The notes under the pieces: model-generated
Told to the model about the DNA's origin: nothing
The model's input: the letters and a program-made list of their open reading frames with translations, nothing else
The model's database searches: none
Made by a program: the position numbers and the translations under genes
NCBI RefSeq assembly: GCF_018873765.1
Contig: NC_057926.1
Span: forward strand, 682,001-746,000
DNA length: 64,000 nucleotides
Origin: Telopea speciosissima
Taxonomy: Eukaryota > Streptophyta > Magnoliopsida > Proteales > Proteaceae
Direction of reading: 5' to 3'
Part shown: piece by piece, positions 43,680 through 55,690 of the stretch
Layout of the letters: every line of letters starts with the position of its first letter
Numbering within the stretch: the stretch's first letter is position 1

Positions 43680-46600
43680 ATGGGTGACTCAGAGATGACT
43701 ACTACTACTTCTGGAGGGGATGGTCAGACTAGGAATGACTTTCTTCCCTATGCTGCTGCCATTAAGCTTGATGGTACGAATTATTTAATTTGGGCCAGAT
43801 CACTATCTTTGACCGTGGCTGGTAGGGGACTCACTGGCCATCTTACTGGCACCACCAAACAGCCTATTGAAGAAGGTGCTGCCCGTACTAAATGGGCTGC
43901 CAACGATGCTATGGTGATGTCATTTGTTTTCAATTCTAGGACCACTGACCTTTCCAGTCAGTATTTCCTCCTTGACACTGCTACTCAGATATGGACTGCT
44001 GTCAAGGGAACTTATGGTCGTTCAGGTAGTGGTGCTCAGATTTATGAAATCAGGAAGACACTCCAAAATACTACTCAGAAGGAGATGTCTGTCACTAAAT
44101 ACTATGCTGCCCTCAAGTGTTTATGGCAACAATTGGATCACTATGCTCGGTTTCAACCTACTACTACTGTTGACATTACTGCCTATCACTCTTATGTTGA
44201 TCAGTTTCGGGTCTATGATTTCTTGGCTGGCCTTAATGATGATTATGATCCTATTCGGGTGCAAGTTCTTGGTTAGGTTCCTTTCCCCACTTTAGAGGAG
44301 ACCTTTTCTTATGTTCATAGTGAAGAGACACGAAGGGCTGCCATGATGATTACTCCCAAAGTTGAGAGATCAGCCTTACAGACTACTGGCTCCACCCCGG
44401 ATACTTCTTCGGCGGTGTTTGCTCTGCTCTGCATCCGCCAAAGAGCACTGTGAAGTGTGATCATTGTCACAAACCATATCACACTAAGGCTCATTGTTGG
44501 AAATTACATGGGAAGCCTGCTGATTTTAAGGCCAAACGTGGTCGTGCTAAGCCTAAAAACAAAGCCAATCACACTGAAAGTGTAGCTCCAACTCCCACAG
44601 TTGACATTGGTTTATCCCAAGAAGAACTCCAGGCTCTTCGGCGTCTGTTGAACACATCCGTTTCCTCTACTACATCTGCTGCCAATTCAGGTGCCTTCTT
44701 TGCCCGTACAGGTATTTCCTTTGCTGGTCATTGTGCATCAGTAGTCTCCACTCCTTGGATTATAGACTCCGGTGCTATTGATCACATGACAGGTTCTTCC
44801 AGCCTCTTTAATACATATTCTCTTGCCTCTGGTAAAGATAAAGTCAAAATTGCTGACGGGTCCCTCTCCTCCATCTCAGGGAAAGGATCCATTGGTTGTT
44901 CTCCTTCTCTTACACTATCATCTGTGTTGCATATTCCCAAGTTTACCACTAATTTTCTTTCCATTAGCAGTATCACCAAATCTCTGAATTGTAAAGTGAC
45001 CTTTTTTCCCACTCATTGGGTTTTTCAGGAACTAGACTCGGGGAAGACAATTGGATCGGGTAAAGTGCATGGCAAATTGTACCTGCTTGATGGAGACCCT
45101 GCATCTACCCAGGCTTTATCTGCTAGGCTCTGTCACCCGACATCTTTCTCTTTTGAATTACACAAATGGCACTCTAGACTAGATCATCCCCCTTTAGGTA
45201 CTTTAGCCACTTTATTTCCAGCATTAGTTAAAGATTGTAATAAGGAAGATTTCTTTTGTGAGCCTTGTGTCTTGGCTAAACAGACATGTTCAAATTATCC
45301 CATTTCCAATAAAAGATCTTCTTCCTTATTTCATGTTGTTCATACTGATGTGTGGGGTCCTAGTAGAAAAGTTTCTCTTTCTGGTCATCGGTGGTATGTA
45401 ACCTTTATTGACTGCTATTCTAGGTTTACTTGGGTCTACCTTATGCACACCAAAAATGAAGTGTTTTCATGTTTTCAGTATTTTCACCAGCTGGTTAAGA
45501 CCCAATTTAATGCCACTCTTCAAATTTTGAGGAGTGACAATGGGACAGAGTATATGGAAGGTCAGTTCCAAAAATACCTTGCTGCCCATGGAGTCCTCCA
45601 TCAGACCAGCTGTGTTGATACTCTAGCCCAAAATGGGGTGGCTGAGAAGAAAAACCGCCACCTCTTGGAGGTGGCTGGAGCTCTTCTGTTTGCTCGAAAT
45701 GTCCCTTCCCTTTATTGGGGGGGGGGGATGCTGTCCTTACTGCAGCCTATTTGATTAATAGGCTGCCCAGTCAGGTTCTTAATTCCAGACCCCCTGTTGA
45801 GCTATTACTTGGCTCTTCTTCCTTTATCATTCCCCCTAGAGTCTTTGGCTGCGTTTGTTATTCCAGGGATACAAGGTCCCCTGGTAAACTTGAACCACCT
45901 AGTCTCCGCTGCATTTTCTTAGGTTACTCTGCTACACAGAAATGGTACAAATGCTATTACTCTCCATCCCGCCGGACTTTGGTCAATATGGATGTCGTGT
46001 TTCATGAAAGTGTTTCCTATTATGTGTCCCCACCGCTTCAGGGGGAGAGTGTTAGTGAAGATGTGCTGACCTTAGAATCTCCACCTCCACTCCAGTCTGT
46101 TTACAACGAGTCTGAACCAGTTCGGCCTGCTCCTAGTACTCCCCCTGAGTCAGGGGGAGAGATCCCTATACAAGGGGAGACCATCTCTATTCAGGGGGAG
46201 CAAACTACCCCAGTCCAGACTCCTATTTAGAGGACTAGTAGTGAATTTTAGAGGAGGATTGATGACAGTACTGTGAAGACCTATGCAAGGAAACATAAGC
46301 AGGTTCAATCAACTGTTGCTCCAGTACCCATCCAATTGCCAAACCCGGATCCAGAACCTGCCTCTCCACTTGGTAATGTTCCTTCTCCTGAATTACCTAT
46401 TATTCTTCGCAAAGGTGTCAGGACTTGCACTCAGCATCCCATATCTCATGTTGTTTCTTATGACTCCGTTTCCCCATCCTTTCGTGCTTTTGTTTCCTCT
46501 CTTTCTTCTGTTCGTATTCCTAACAATTGGCAGGAAGCTCTATCAGATGGAAAGTGGAAGGCAGCTATGATGGAAGAAATGGAGGCCTTGAAGAAAAATA

Positions 46601-48048
46601 ACACATGGTAGCTCGTGGTTCTTCCACCTGGGAAGAAAACCGTTGGATGTAAATGGGTGTTTGTGGTGAAACAGAAGGTGGATGGCACTGTGGATAGGTA
46701 TAAGGCACGACTCGTGGCTAAGGGGTTCACTCAGACATACGACATTGATTACCAGGAAACCTTTGCACCTGTTGCAAAGTTAAAAACTATTCATGTGTTA
46801 TTATCTTGTGCAGTCAACCTTGGATGGGATTTGCAGCAGCTAGATGTAAAAAATGCCTTCCTAAATGGAGCATTGGATGAGGAGGTGTATATGGACATTC
46901 CACCAGGGTTCTCTTGTTACAGAAACCAAGGAAAAGTGTGTAGGCTGAAGCGTGCACTATATGGGCTGAAGCAGTCACCACGAGCATGGTTTGGCCGGTT
47001 CCACAAGGCCATGATTTCTGTGGGCTATAAGCAGAATAATGCTGATCACACACTCTTTATAAAGAGGGTTGGTGAAAAACTCACTGTTCTTATAGTCTAT
47101 GCTGATGACATAGTGGTTACTGGCAATGATGGTGATGAGATCAGACGGTTGAAGACCTTCCTTGGACGAGAATTTGAGATTAAAGATCTAGGGAAACTAC
47201 GATACTTTCTTGGGATTGAAGTGACCAGACCTTCTAAAGGCATTTTTCTCTCCCAAAGGAAATATGTCCTAGACTTATTGGCTGAAACCGGGTTGTTAGG
47301 CTGCCATCCTTCAAATACTCCTATGGACCCTACTGTTCGGCTCAAGGAAAAAGAGGGTGAGCCTGTTGATAAAGGCCGGTACTAAAGACTTGTAAGGAAG
47401 CTTATTTATCTCTCACACACTCGTCCTGACATTGCTGTCGCCATGAGTAATGTGAGTCAGTTTATGCATGATCCCTACTCTTCTCATATGGAGGTTGTTC
47501 TTCGTATCTTGCACTATTTGAAGTCAGCTCCTGGAAAAAGAATTCTTTTGTCTGCTCATGGTCACCTACGGATAGAAGCTTACACTGATGCTGATTGGGT
47601 TGGTTCTGCGGATCGCAAGTCTATTTCTGGGTATTGCTCCTTTGTAGGTGGAAATCTTGTCACATGGCGTAGCAAGAAACAAAATGTAGTTGCTCGTTCT
47701 AGTGCCGAAGCCGAGTTTCGGGCTATAGCACAAGGTATTTGTGAGTTACTCTGGCTTAAAGGTTTGCTACAAGTTCTTGGTGTTCCTATTCGTCTTCCTA
47801 TGATGCTGTACTGCGACAACAAGGCTGCGATCAGCATAGCACACAACCTAGTACAGCATGATCATACGAAGCATGTTGAAGTGGATAGACATTTCATCAA
47901 GGAGAAGTTAGAAGATGGGCTGATTTGTATTCCCTTTGTGACATCTGCTGATCAAATTGCTGATATCTTCACCATGGGATTGTCTGGGAAATTGTTTCAT
48001 CCCAATCTAGTCAAGTTGGGCATGATCGACATCTTTGCTCCAACTTGA
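43680..48048 (+). pseudogene. Copia Gag-Pol polyprotein, lightly damaged
   Basis: ATG at 43680 (MGDSEMTTTTSGGD), preceded by a 626-bp leader. Gag: KLDGTNYLIWARSL at 43768, TAG at 44274, zinc knuckle CDHCHKPYHTKAHC at 44456. Protease: WIIDSGAIDHMTG at 44757 (DSG intact; A-I-D-H replaces the usual A-T-D-H). Integrase: WHSRLDHPPL, CEPCVLAKQT, HTDVWGP (45334), FIDCYSRFTWVY, RSDNGTEY (45531) and QNGVAEKKNR. A run of 11 G at 45717-45727, where five fewer restore the frame, breaks the end of integrase. RT: GCKWVFVVKQKVDG at 46648, LDVKNAFLNGALDEEVYM, YGLKQSPRAWFGRFH and VYADDIVVTG (47098). RNase H: YTDADWVGS (47581) to the TGA at 48046. Other stops: 46228, 46249, 46609 and 47383. Confidence 0.93.
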
Positions 48049-48055
48049 GGGGGAG
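48044..48055 (+). promoter_or_regulatory. Polypurine tract of the copia element
   Basis: TTGAGGGGGAG-type purine tract directly before the 3' LTR; it overlaps the stop codon of the polyprotein, as in many plant copias. Confidence 0.85.
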
Positions 48056-48336
48056 TGTTGAGATAGGCTACTTTACCCGATAGGGGTAATTTAGTCCTTT
48101 AATTTATTGGTTTTATCTTTTATTTTATCTTTTAGTTTTTTATTCTTTCTGTATTTCTCCCCCTTAGTTGATCTCTATTTTGGGATTCCTAGTTGGAATG
48201 GGAATTCCTAGTAGGAATAGGCAAGGGGGGCATTCCTTCTTTCATTAGGAATGAGTTGTAATTCTGTTTAATATAAATGAAGGGGCTGGGTGATCGATTC
48301 TGATCATTCAAGCATTCATATTCAATGCTGCTTACA
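48056..48336 (+). repeat. 3' LTR of the copia element
   Basis: 281 bp, TGTTGAGATAGG to GCTTACA, followed by the CAGTT duplication. Confidence 0.95.
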
Positions 48337-48341
48337 CAGTT

Positions 48342-48790
48342 GTATTAGACATTAATCCCGTATGGAGGCCTATGCGCAAGCTTGGGACTTGGGAGACCCA
48401 TAAGGTGTTGGTAGCAGTCTAATGGGCTGAAATTTACTTATGGGTAGTTATATTATAGGTTAGGCCTTTTATTTCTTTTTGGGGGTTTCATTGTAATGAG
48501 CCTAATTTATAAGCCCATAAAGTGGGGATAAAGTTAATACACGGATTTAGTAGTTGAGTGTTTGAGTTATAGATTATAATACTTAATAGCTAGATATATT
48601 TCTGTTTTGAGTTTATTTACGTTATGAGTGTGTTAGAGTAATTAAGAGTCCTTTTATGAGTTAATTTAGGAATTTTAGAAGTTTTTATACATGTAATACA
48701 TTCCCCATCAATAACACTGTTGCTTCCTTTATCTTAGTAATGCAAAGTCTACCTCGAACCAGGGAAACCAGCGGGAGATCGATTGCAGCC
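48342..48790 (+). repeat. Repeat copy A (continued), LTR-like
   Basis: Resembles 50195-50660: GTATGGAGGCCTATGCGC, CCCATAAGGTG, TTTCATTGTAATGAG, CTAATTTATAAGCCCATAA and AGAGTCCTTTTATGAG recur in the same order. Copy B has about 190 extra bases. The pair could be diverged LTRs of one small element; copia-style TTGGTATCAGAGCC at 49733 lies between them. Confidence 0.5.
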
Positions 48791-50188
48791 AGGATCAACA
48801 CGCTAAGGAACAAATTAAATAACTAAAAGTCTCTTTTTTTAATTGTTGTTTTCTATTACATATGAATGGAGAACATAAGGGATAAGAAGAAAGGAGAAGA
48901 AGATAAAGAGGAGAAGATAGAAGAAGGGGGGGGGGGGGTTGGGGAAATGGCTCTCTCAGCCTGGGTCTCTCATCCACAATTATCCCAACTGTTGAAATAT
49001 GGAATTTCTCCCATAGCCGATGGCAAGCTTGGCCACAAATACTATTCTCCAATTCTGATTCAAGTAAAATTGATGGGGCTTATTTATAGCCTGGTCTAAG
49101 CTTCACAAAATAGAAAGATTAAAATTAGAAAGTAACGAAAAAGGAAACTACTATAAGCCTCTTACAAGAGAATATTGAGGTTTGTACACCAAGTAATCTA
49201 AGGCTTGACTAAGTAAGACTTAACTAAGTAAACTGAAATAAAATTAGAAAGTAAACAAAAATAGAAATTTAAGTAAATAGTAACTAACTAAATCAGCAAT
49301 AAAATCTGCCTTGTCTTGCTATCTTCAGTGGGGCCCACAAAATCTCAAATATTTGCTTGGATTTCCTTCTCCATACAAGGCTTATAGACCCATGACACTG
49401 TTCATGTGAACAATACCACAGTAGTTCGGTACTTTTCACGTGAACAATAATTTTGTTTTTTGAAGTCTGTTTTGTCTTGTTCTTCATGCTTCTCTCTAGG
49501 CTGGGGCTGCCTTAGGTGATGCTCCATTGAACCAACAAAAACTTGCCACATCATCAGACCAGGCTGCCTCTCACAGCAGTCGAATCCACAACTTTACTGG
49601 GCTGGTTTTGGGGCTTGTTCAAGCGGATACATATGGACTTGTGATCAACTTCACTTAGATCTGATCACAGATTTGATTATTGGGCCTCCTGGCATCTGAG
49701 ATCCCTAATCTGGATTTTTAGATTGCATTATTTGGTATCAGAGCCAAACTAGGATGTTAGTACCACGGATCCTAAGTACTTGTTTCCTATCTGCCATCAA
49801 CTTCAATTCATGCAAGAGAACTTACGAACGGTTGAAGTGAATTTCAAAGAAACTCGGCAACAATGTAAAGTATTTAAAAACCAATTGCTCACATCCTATT
49901 ATATAGGATCAATAAATTGATCAAGTCGTTGAGCAATGGGTGGTGAGTGAGAAGACTTGCCATCGATAATGGAAAACCATGTTATTCCAGTTGTCATGGA
50001 AGAACCACATATGGAGGAGTATAAAATGGTTGATCATTTAGCAGCTTCAACAATGAATTCCATGTGGCTGATTTTGTGCCATTGGATAAAATCAAGGAGG
50101 ATGCTGTTGATCATGCGTCAAAGATCCTCCCATTTTACAGAACTTAAGGACAAGGGTTTTTTTTTTTGTTTTTAAAACCGATGGGGAA
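48791..50188. other. Non-coding stretch with a PBS-like site
   Basis: No coding domain. TTGGTATCAGAGCCAAAC at 49733-49750 looks like a copia-type primer-binding site after an LTR end, and a minus-strand CTATAAATAAGCCCC near 49085 looks like an LTR TATA region, so remnants of one or two LTR elements are likely. Contains a run of 14 G at 48927-48940. Confidence 0.4.
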
Positions 50189-50660
50189 TTGATGGAGTTG
50201 CATTAAACATTAATCCCTTATGGAGGCCTATGCATGAGCTTGGGAGGCCCATAAGGTGCTGGTGGTAGTCCAATGGTCTGAAATTGACCTTTTATGTTTT
50301 TGGGTTTCATTGTAATGAGTCTAATTTATAAGCCCATAAGGAGTTCTGTGTTTTGTTGATTTTATTGAGTGTGTTGGGCTGATTAGGAGTCCTTTTAATG
50401 CAGATTCGTAGTTGAACCCGCTCGAACCCGGGAACCCAAATCGAGAACGAGGTCCAAATTTGGGTCTTTAGTGGTAGAATATTTTATGATTCTTTTTTTT
50501 TATTGGGATAATAATCTTTTATTTGGGTAGGTCATGTAGGAGATTAGATTGTGTTTTCCAGTTTCCTCATTTGAGTTAATTTCCTTATTAGACGTAAGTT
50601 CAGTTCTTTTAAATATCCGTGTAATATGTTGGAGAAGTTAGTTGAATATAGAATAGAAAA
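50189..50660 (+). repeat. Repeat copy B, LTR-like
   Basis: Second copy of the repeat at 42761-42770 plus 48342-48790. It is preceded by a purine-rich ACCGATGGGGAAT that could be a polypurine tract, which would make this a 3' LTR. Confidence 0.5.
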
Positions 50661-50799
50661 TTGAGGCTTGTGAAAGCGTGCGTGCTTTCTCCCTCCCCTC
50701 TCTCTTTCCTGCATTTGGTTCCCCTTCTCTTCTTTTGTTATTCTTCTTCTTCTCCTCCCTCCTTTCTTCTGTTTTCTTTTGGACTTTTGGTAAATTACA

Positions 50800-51393
50800 A
50801 CTGAGGTACCTAATGTTTCATAAAAGTACGTCTAGGGTACCTCAGTTTTAAACTGTCATTTTGGGTACCTTGTGAATTTAGTCCTTCCCTAAATTGACAT
50901 ATTTCTGAGTTTGCCCCTCAACCCCACTCCCATGGCTGACCCATCTTCACCTCCACCTCCACCACCACCACCTGCAACACCCTCTCCTTCTCCCGCTCTC
51001 ACTCTCCCCTCTCCTAAAACCTTGCCCCACCATGCTCCCCTGCCCCCAACTTACGCCCTCCATCTGCAAACCCTACCCCACATCCTTCTTATCCCTGTGT
51101 GGCCACCCCTACCCCTGTTACAAACCTGCGCCCCCACCCCTTCCTCTTCCCTGCACGCCTACACCCACCCTCTGCCATTGCCCCACCTTCCTGCCCCATC
51201 CCCGTCCACCTCTGTATCTCTCCCCGCCCCACCCTCTGCACCCCTGATACAAAGTCGTCTTTGCATCCTCCCCACCCCATCCTTTTCTGTCCCTACTAAT
51301 CTCTCCGCCTCTGGGACACAAAAAAAGCACCCCAAAATGCAGTTCAACGGGAAATATTTGGAAGTGGGAGAAAATTACAAAAGAGATTTATAA
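50800..51393 (+). other. Proline-rich low-complexity open frame, unlikely gene
   Basis: An open frame from ATG 50932 (MADPSSPPPPPPPPATP) to 51391, about 153 codons, in C-rich DNA. It follows a block (50790-50880) whose wording (ACTGAGGTACCTAATG, GGGTACCTCAG, GGGTACCTTG) resembles the terminal repeat style of plant Mutator-like elements. Open frames on both strands, as expected of C-rich sequence. It could be a captured 5' gene piece; I do not regard it as a functional gene. Confidence 0.25.
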
Positions 51394-51761
51394 TAAGCAG
51401 ACAAACTTATACCATAAGAATTGTCAGTGATCTGAAGCACTACTAATGAGAAAGGTCCACCCAAGTTGCAGGATTACCTTTTTAAGTCTACTAAATACAG
51501 GGGAAAAAAAGAAAAAAAAATCAGAATTCAGTATAAGACTCAATCAACTGGAGAAGGTCGTCAATGGTGATCAATCTACAGGGGGAAAAACGTAGAGTTA
51601 AGCCACCGAGTTTCATTGAGAAAACCAGAAAGTCATCCTGTGAAGTTCAAATTCCAAAAAAATAGAAGGATTTCATAGAAGAGAATATTCTTATAGCTGT
51701 AATTTTTTACCTTGGGTATTCAAATGGCTAAATACCATTTGTATAAAAGTTGCATTAGAGA
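51394..51761. other. Spacer
   Basis: AT-rich, no feature recognised. Confidence 0.35.
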
Positions 51762-52139
51762 TGTAGATGTTTGTCGACAAGCAATTGTCTCAGTGTCCCG
51801 GAGGCAGAGAGAAGAAGAAGAAAGGGAAAAGAGGACTGTCTAGTTATGTTGGATCGAACTAGCAGTCCTCCCCCAGAATGCCTTTATTTATATCAATTCA
51901 GATTGCATAGTATAGCTAGGATTCGTAATCCTACTAGGAACAACAAACACACTAGGACTCATACATAGACACCTAGTTACAATAGGACATTAAAGTAGGA
52001 CTCAACTATCATAGACCAAGTCTAATTAGACTAACACTAATTATAAGGGAACCAGGACTGCAGTGTATCTCGATTAGAATAAGGAATATTCTAATTGAGA
52101 TACTTAACCCTAGACTGCTACCGAGAGACATTCTTAACA
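51762..52139 (-). repeat. 3' LTR of the outer minus-strand copia
   Basis: On the minus strand it starts TGTTAAGAATG at 52139. The other end is near 51762-51772 (several TG options). About 370 bp. A minus-strand TATAAATAAAGG near 51890 is the likely TATA region. Confidence 0.7.
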
Positions 52140-52146
52140 CTGCCCC

Positions 52147-54838
52147 TCAAGCTGGAGCGTACAAATCACCTAGACCCTGCTTGGAACATCTTTGAAAAGC
52201 AGGCTCAAACAACGGTTTGGTAAACATATCACCAAGTTGATTAGTAGTCGAAACAAATGGAGTAGACACCAACTTCTTCATAATTGCATCTTTCACAAAG
52301 TGACAATTCTCAATGTGCTTGGTCCTTTCATGAAACACTGGATTGCTTGCAATATACATAGCAACTTGATTATCACAAAACATCTTCATAGGTTGAGTGA
52401 CTGGAAATCCCAACTCCTAAAGCAATGACTTCAACCACAGTAATTCAGCTGTAGTATGTGCCATTGCCGGATGCTCAGCCTCAGCACTGGATCTGGCAAT
52501 AGTAGCCTGTTTCTTGCTCTTCCACGTGACTAAATTACCCACAAAAATTATACAATAACCAGTAATAGAACGTCTATCACCATTAGCACCAGCCCAATCA
52601 GCATTAGAAAACCCTATCAAATTAACACTTTGATTAGGTCGATAAATAAGTCCCTTACCAGGTGCTCCTTTTGGATAACATAACACACGGCAAGCAACAT
52701 CCCAGTGAATTTGCTTTGGTGATTGCATAAACTGACTAATAACACCAACAACAAAAGATATATCTGGTCGAGTGACCGTAAGATAAATAAGTTTTCCAAC
52801 TAATCTTTTGTACCGATGTACATCTTTAAAATCTTCACTCTCACTGGAACCAAACTTTTGATGAGGATCCATGGGAGTATCTGCCGGTTTAGAAGCAAGC
52901 ATTCTAGTTTTAGAGAATAGATCGAGTACATATTTCCTTTGTGATGGACCAACTCCTTTCTTGCTGCGTGAAACTTCAATACCAAGAAAATACTTGAGAG
53001 AACCCAAGTCTTTCATCTGAAAATGCTGATGAAAATAGGATATAACTTGAGCAATATGAGAAGCACCGTTACTAGATATATTAATATCATCCACATAAAC
53101 AACCATCGCAACTTCTTTCGAATTATGGCGGCGAACAAAGACAAAATGATTAGAATAACACTGGAGAACGTAAACCGAGTTACAATGGAGCTGAACTTAT
53201 CAAACCATGCTCTTGGAGATTGTTTCAACCCATTGCCTTATAAAGCTCACATACTTTGGTGGAATTCTCCCTCTGAGCAACATAATCTGGAGGTTGTTCC
53301 ATATAAACCTCCTCTGGAAGGTCACCATAGAGAAAAGCATTTTTGATATCCATCTGATACAAATGCCAATTTAAGTTGACAGCCATAGAGAGAGAGAACA
53401 CAAACAAAATTTAAGCGGGGAACATGCGAGAAGGTTTCAAAATAATCAATGCCATAAGTTTGAGTATAGCCTTTAGCAACCAATCTTACCTTAAGCCACT
53501 CAACAGAACCATTTGGATTGTATTTGATAGTATAAACACAACATTTGACAAGATCCTTCCTAGTAGGTTATGTGACCAGAGTCCAAGTTTGTCAAGATAA
53601 TAAAGCATCCATTTCGGTGTCCGTTGCTGCCTTCTACCGAGGGTGAGAAAAAGCCTCATGGTGGGTTTTGGGAACAAATTTAGTAGGTAAAGCGGGTGCA
53701 AGTATGAAGGGGGGAAGGAAGATGAGAAATAAAGACATACTGCTCAATAGGATAAACAATTAAAGATTTGTGGGATGCTTGAGTACGAGAGCGAGTACCT
53801 TTATGGACAGCGACTGGTAAGTCAGTGGAGACTTTAGCATCAGATCAGATTGAGTGGGTGGAGGAGCGGCACCTATATCAGTCGATGGCATCTTTGGAAC
53901 ACTGGGAGCAGACGACAATGCATCAGGGACGTGTATCTAGGACAATAATAGTGGAGGATGGTAAGCCAGGTTGCCGACGTCAACAATAGACCTGAACTGG
54001 TTTTTGAGATGGTATCGGTATAGTAACCTAGAAGATCTTCATTGTGCAAGGAGAGAATAAGGAGTATTTTTCAAAAAATGTGACATCAGCAGTAATAAAA
54101 CTGTTTATTAGAAATCGGATTGAAACATTTATACCCTTTCTCTGTCCTAGAGTAACCAGGAAAAATACACTTAATAGATCAAGGAGATAATTTATCGATG
54201 GTAGGGTGAAGAATATGAACGAAACAAACACAACCAACGACTCATGGTGGTGAACCAAAAAAGGAAATATCAGGATATAGAATAGAAAAAGGAATTTTGT
54301 TATTTAAAACAGATGATGGCATACGATTAATAAGGTAACAGGCAGTAAGGACCATAGTTGTCAAGGCGACTAGGCGAACCGAGACGATCAAGGGGGTAAA
54401 AATAGCAAGGTCACACCAGAAAACAAGGCAAGAGAAAGGCATCTCGACGCCTTGACAACTATGGTGAGGACTACACACAAAAAACATTTGGGGACATTCA
54501 TGTGGAGCATAATAGATCGGAATATCTCCAGTAAGTGCCTATTCTTGTGTTCGGCCGCCTCATTTTGTTGTGGAGTGTACAAACAACTAATTTGATGAAT
54601 TATACTATGAGTAGCAGAAATCAGATATCTCAGTTTGAGTGTATTCAAGTGCATTATCAAAACGAAATATTTTAATGGACACTTTAAACTGAGTTTTTAT
54701 TTCTTGATAAATTTTTTTGGACACATTAAAAATTGAAGTCTATCTTTGAACAAGTAAACCCAATTGAAACGAGAGTAGTCATCCATAAAACCAGCAAAAT
54801 AAGTAAGGCCTAATCTATTACGAAATCGACAAGGGCCC
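52147..54838 (-). pseudogene. Outer copia: integrase end, RT and RNase H relic
   Basis: Minus strand, right to left: GFMDDYSRFNWVYL near 54780, PQQNEAAEHKNRHLLE near 54570, ACYLINRMPSSVLNNK near 54330 (a MITE interrupts just before it), [19 protein letters not shown] near 53330, VVYVDDINIS near 53100, FLGIEVSRSKKGV, DTPMDPHQK, LIYLTVTRPDISF, ADWAGANGDRRSITGYC near 52580, WKSKKQATIARSSAEAEH near 52500 and [17 protein letters not shown] to DLYAPA at 52147. Frameshifts occur around 53110-53230 and 53410-54240, and a stop after LLWLKSLL near 52416. Confidence 0.85.
54353..54463. mobile_element. hAT-like MITE, 111 bp, in the outer copia
   Basis: Perfect 16-bp terminal inverted repeats CATAGTTGTCAAGGCG / CGCCTTGACAACTATG. 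The flanks GTAAGGAC (54345-54352) and GTGAGGAC (54464-54471) are an 8-bp target duplication with one change, as expected for the hAT superfamily. It interrupts the integrase region of the outer copia. Confidence 0.85.
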
Positions 54839-54986
54839 TGTTGTAATATGGGTACAAGGGTAGAATTGTCAATAGGGGCATTTTGGTTTTGTACTCATTC
54901 TAGAATTTTCTATTCTTCATTATAAATAAAGCTGGCCTGTGTCTCATTGACACAAGCTATTCTCCCAAATTTCTAAGATTTCATCA
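54839..54986 (+). repeat. 5' LTR of the second copia
   Basis: 148 bp, TGTTGTAATATGGG to TTTCATCA, an unusually short LTR. TATAAATAAAGC near 54922 is the likely TATA region. Confidence 0.85.
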
Positions 54987-55000
54987 TGGTATCCTGAGCC
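54987..55000 (+). promoter_or_regulatory. Primer-binding site of the second copia
   Basis: TGGTATCCTGAGCC directly after the LTR, a variant of the initiator tRNA-Met complement. A 411-bp Pro/Ser-coding-like leader follows before the gag ATG. Confidence 0.75.
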
Positions 55001-55411
55001 AAGAGAAATCGACCTAGGGTTTCATGTCATGCTTGAGAGACCAATAGCAGCTGCCTCTCACAGAATCGCAGCACCAACACCGTAGCACCACCATGACTTC
55101 CACCTCCCACCTTTTTCCGCCTCCACCACCCCTTCTCGCAAGACTACCCCCCACCTTCCTTCCACCTTTTTTTTGTTTTTCCCTCCCACTTTTTTCTGCC
55201 TCCCTTTCCTTTTTTCAGCCACCACAGCTACAACCGCAGGGGTTCCCCATCCCTACCTCTCTCTTTCGGCCTCCCTTGGTGGTGAGTGTATCCCACCAAG
55301 GGCTTTTTTTCTTCTACTATGTGTTAAATCTCCCACTTCTCTTGGAGATTTTTTTATGTGCTGCTTCTTTGAGCGAAGCCTTGTGATTGTTTTTTGCCTT
55401 TCTCTGCGGCC

Positions 55412-55690
55412 ATGTCTGACGAAGAAAATTATGCCATTTCTTCTGCACAAAGAGGTTCCTCTGTGCACCGTGAGAAGGATTTCCCTACCTTCCAGACCAA
55501 CTCTGTTAAACTTGATGGCAATAATTACCTCATGTGGTCGAGGTCTGTTTCGCTTGCTCTTGGTTCCCTTGGTCTAACAGGGCATCTGATGGGTACCTCT
55601 GTTCGTCCAACAGCTGCAGGGAAGGCTCAAGATAAATGGGATCTTGATGTGTGCCTTGTGATGTCATTTCTTAGTTCGATTGATCTTGCT
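55412..55690 (+). pseudogene. Second copia: gag N-terminus, truncated
   Basis: ATG at 55412 (MSDEENYAISSAQRGS). It holds the gag start KLDGNNYLMWSRSVSLALGS and VMSFLSSIDLAISQS. At about 55690 the frame passes without a stop into mid-RT sequence of a third copia, so the rest of gag, protease and front of pol are missing. Confidence 0.8.

Larger units (their letters stand above)
42771..48336 (+). mobile_element. Nearly intact Ty1/copia retrotransposon
   Basis: 5566 bp with short LTRs (42771-43053, 48056-48336), perfect 5-bp target duplication CAGTT (42766-42770, 48337-48341), primer-binding site, polypurine tract and all domains in copia order (Gag, protease, integrase, RT, RNase H). LTRs differ at about six positions plus one 2-bp gap (about 2.3%). 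A handful of stops and one poly-G frameshift disable it. Integrase precedes RT, which separates copia from gypsy. I do not assign a sublineage. Confidence 0.95.
51762..54838 (-). mobile_element. Outer minus-strand copia, left part
   Basis: The 3' portion of a minus-strand copia: 3' LTR (about 51762-52139), polypurine tract (52140-52152), RNase H, RT and the C-terminal part of integrase. At 54838 the coding sequence is cut inside integrase and resumes at 63280, because another copia inserted there. The 5' LTR lies beyond the window. Confidence 0.88.

Noticed and set aside
50932..51393. Proline-rich frame as a host gene
   Set aside because: C-rich low complexity with frames on both strands, no TATA box or conserved C-terminus, next to transposon-like wording.
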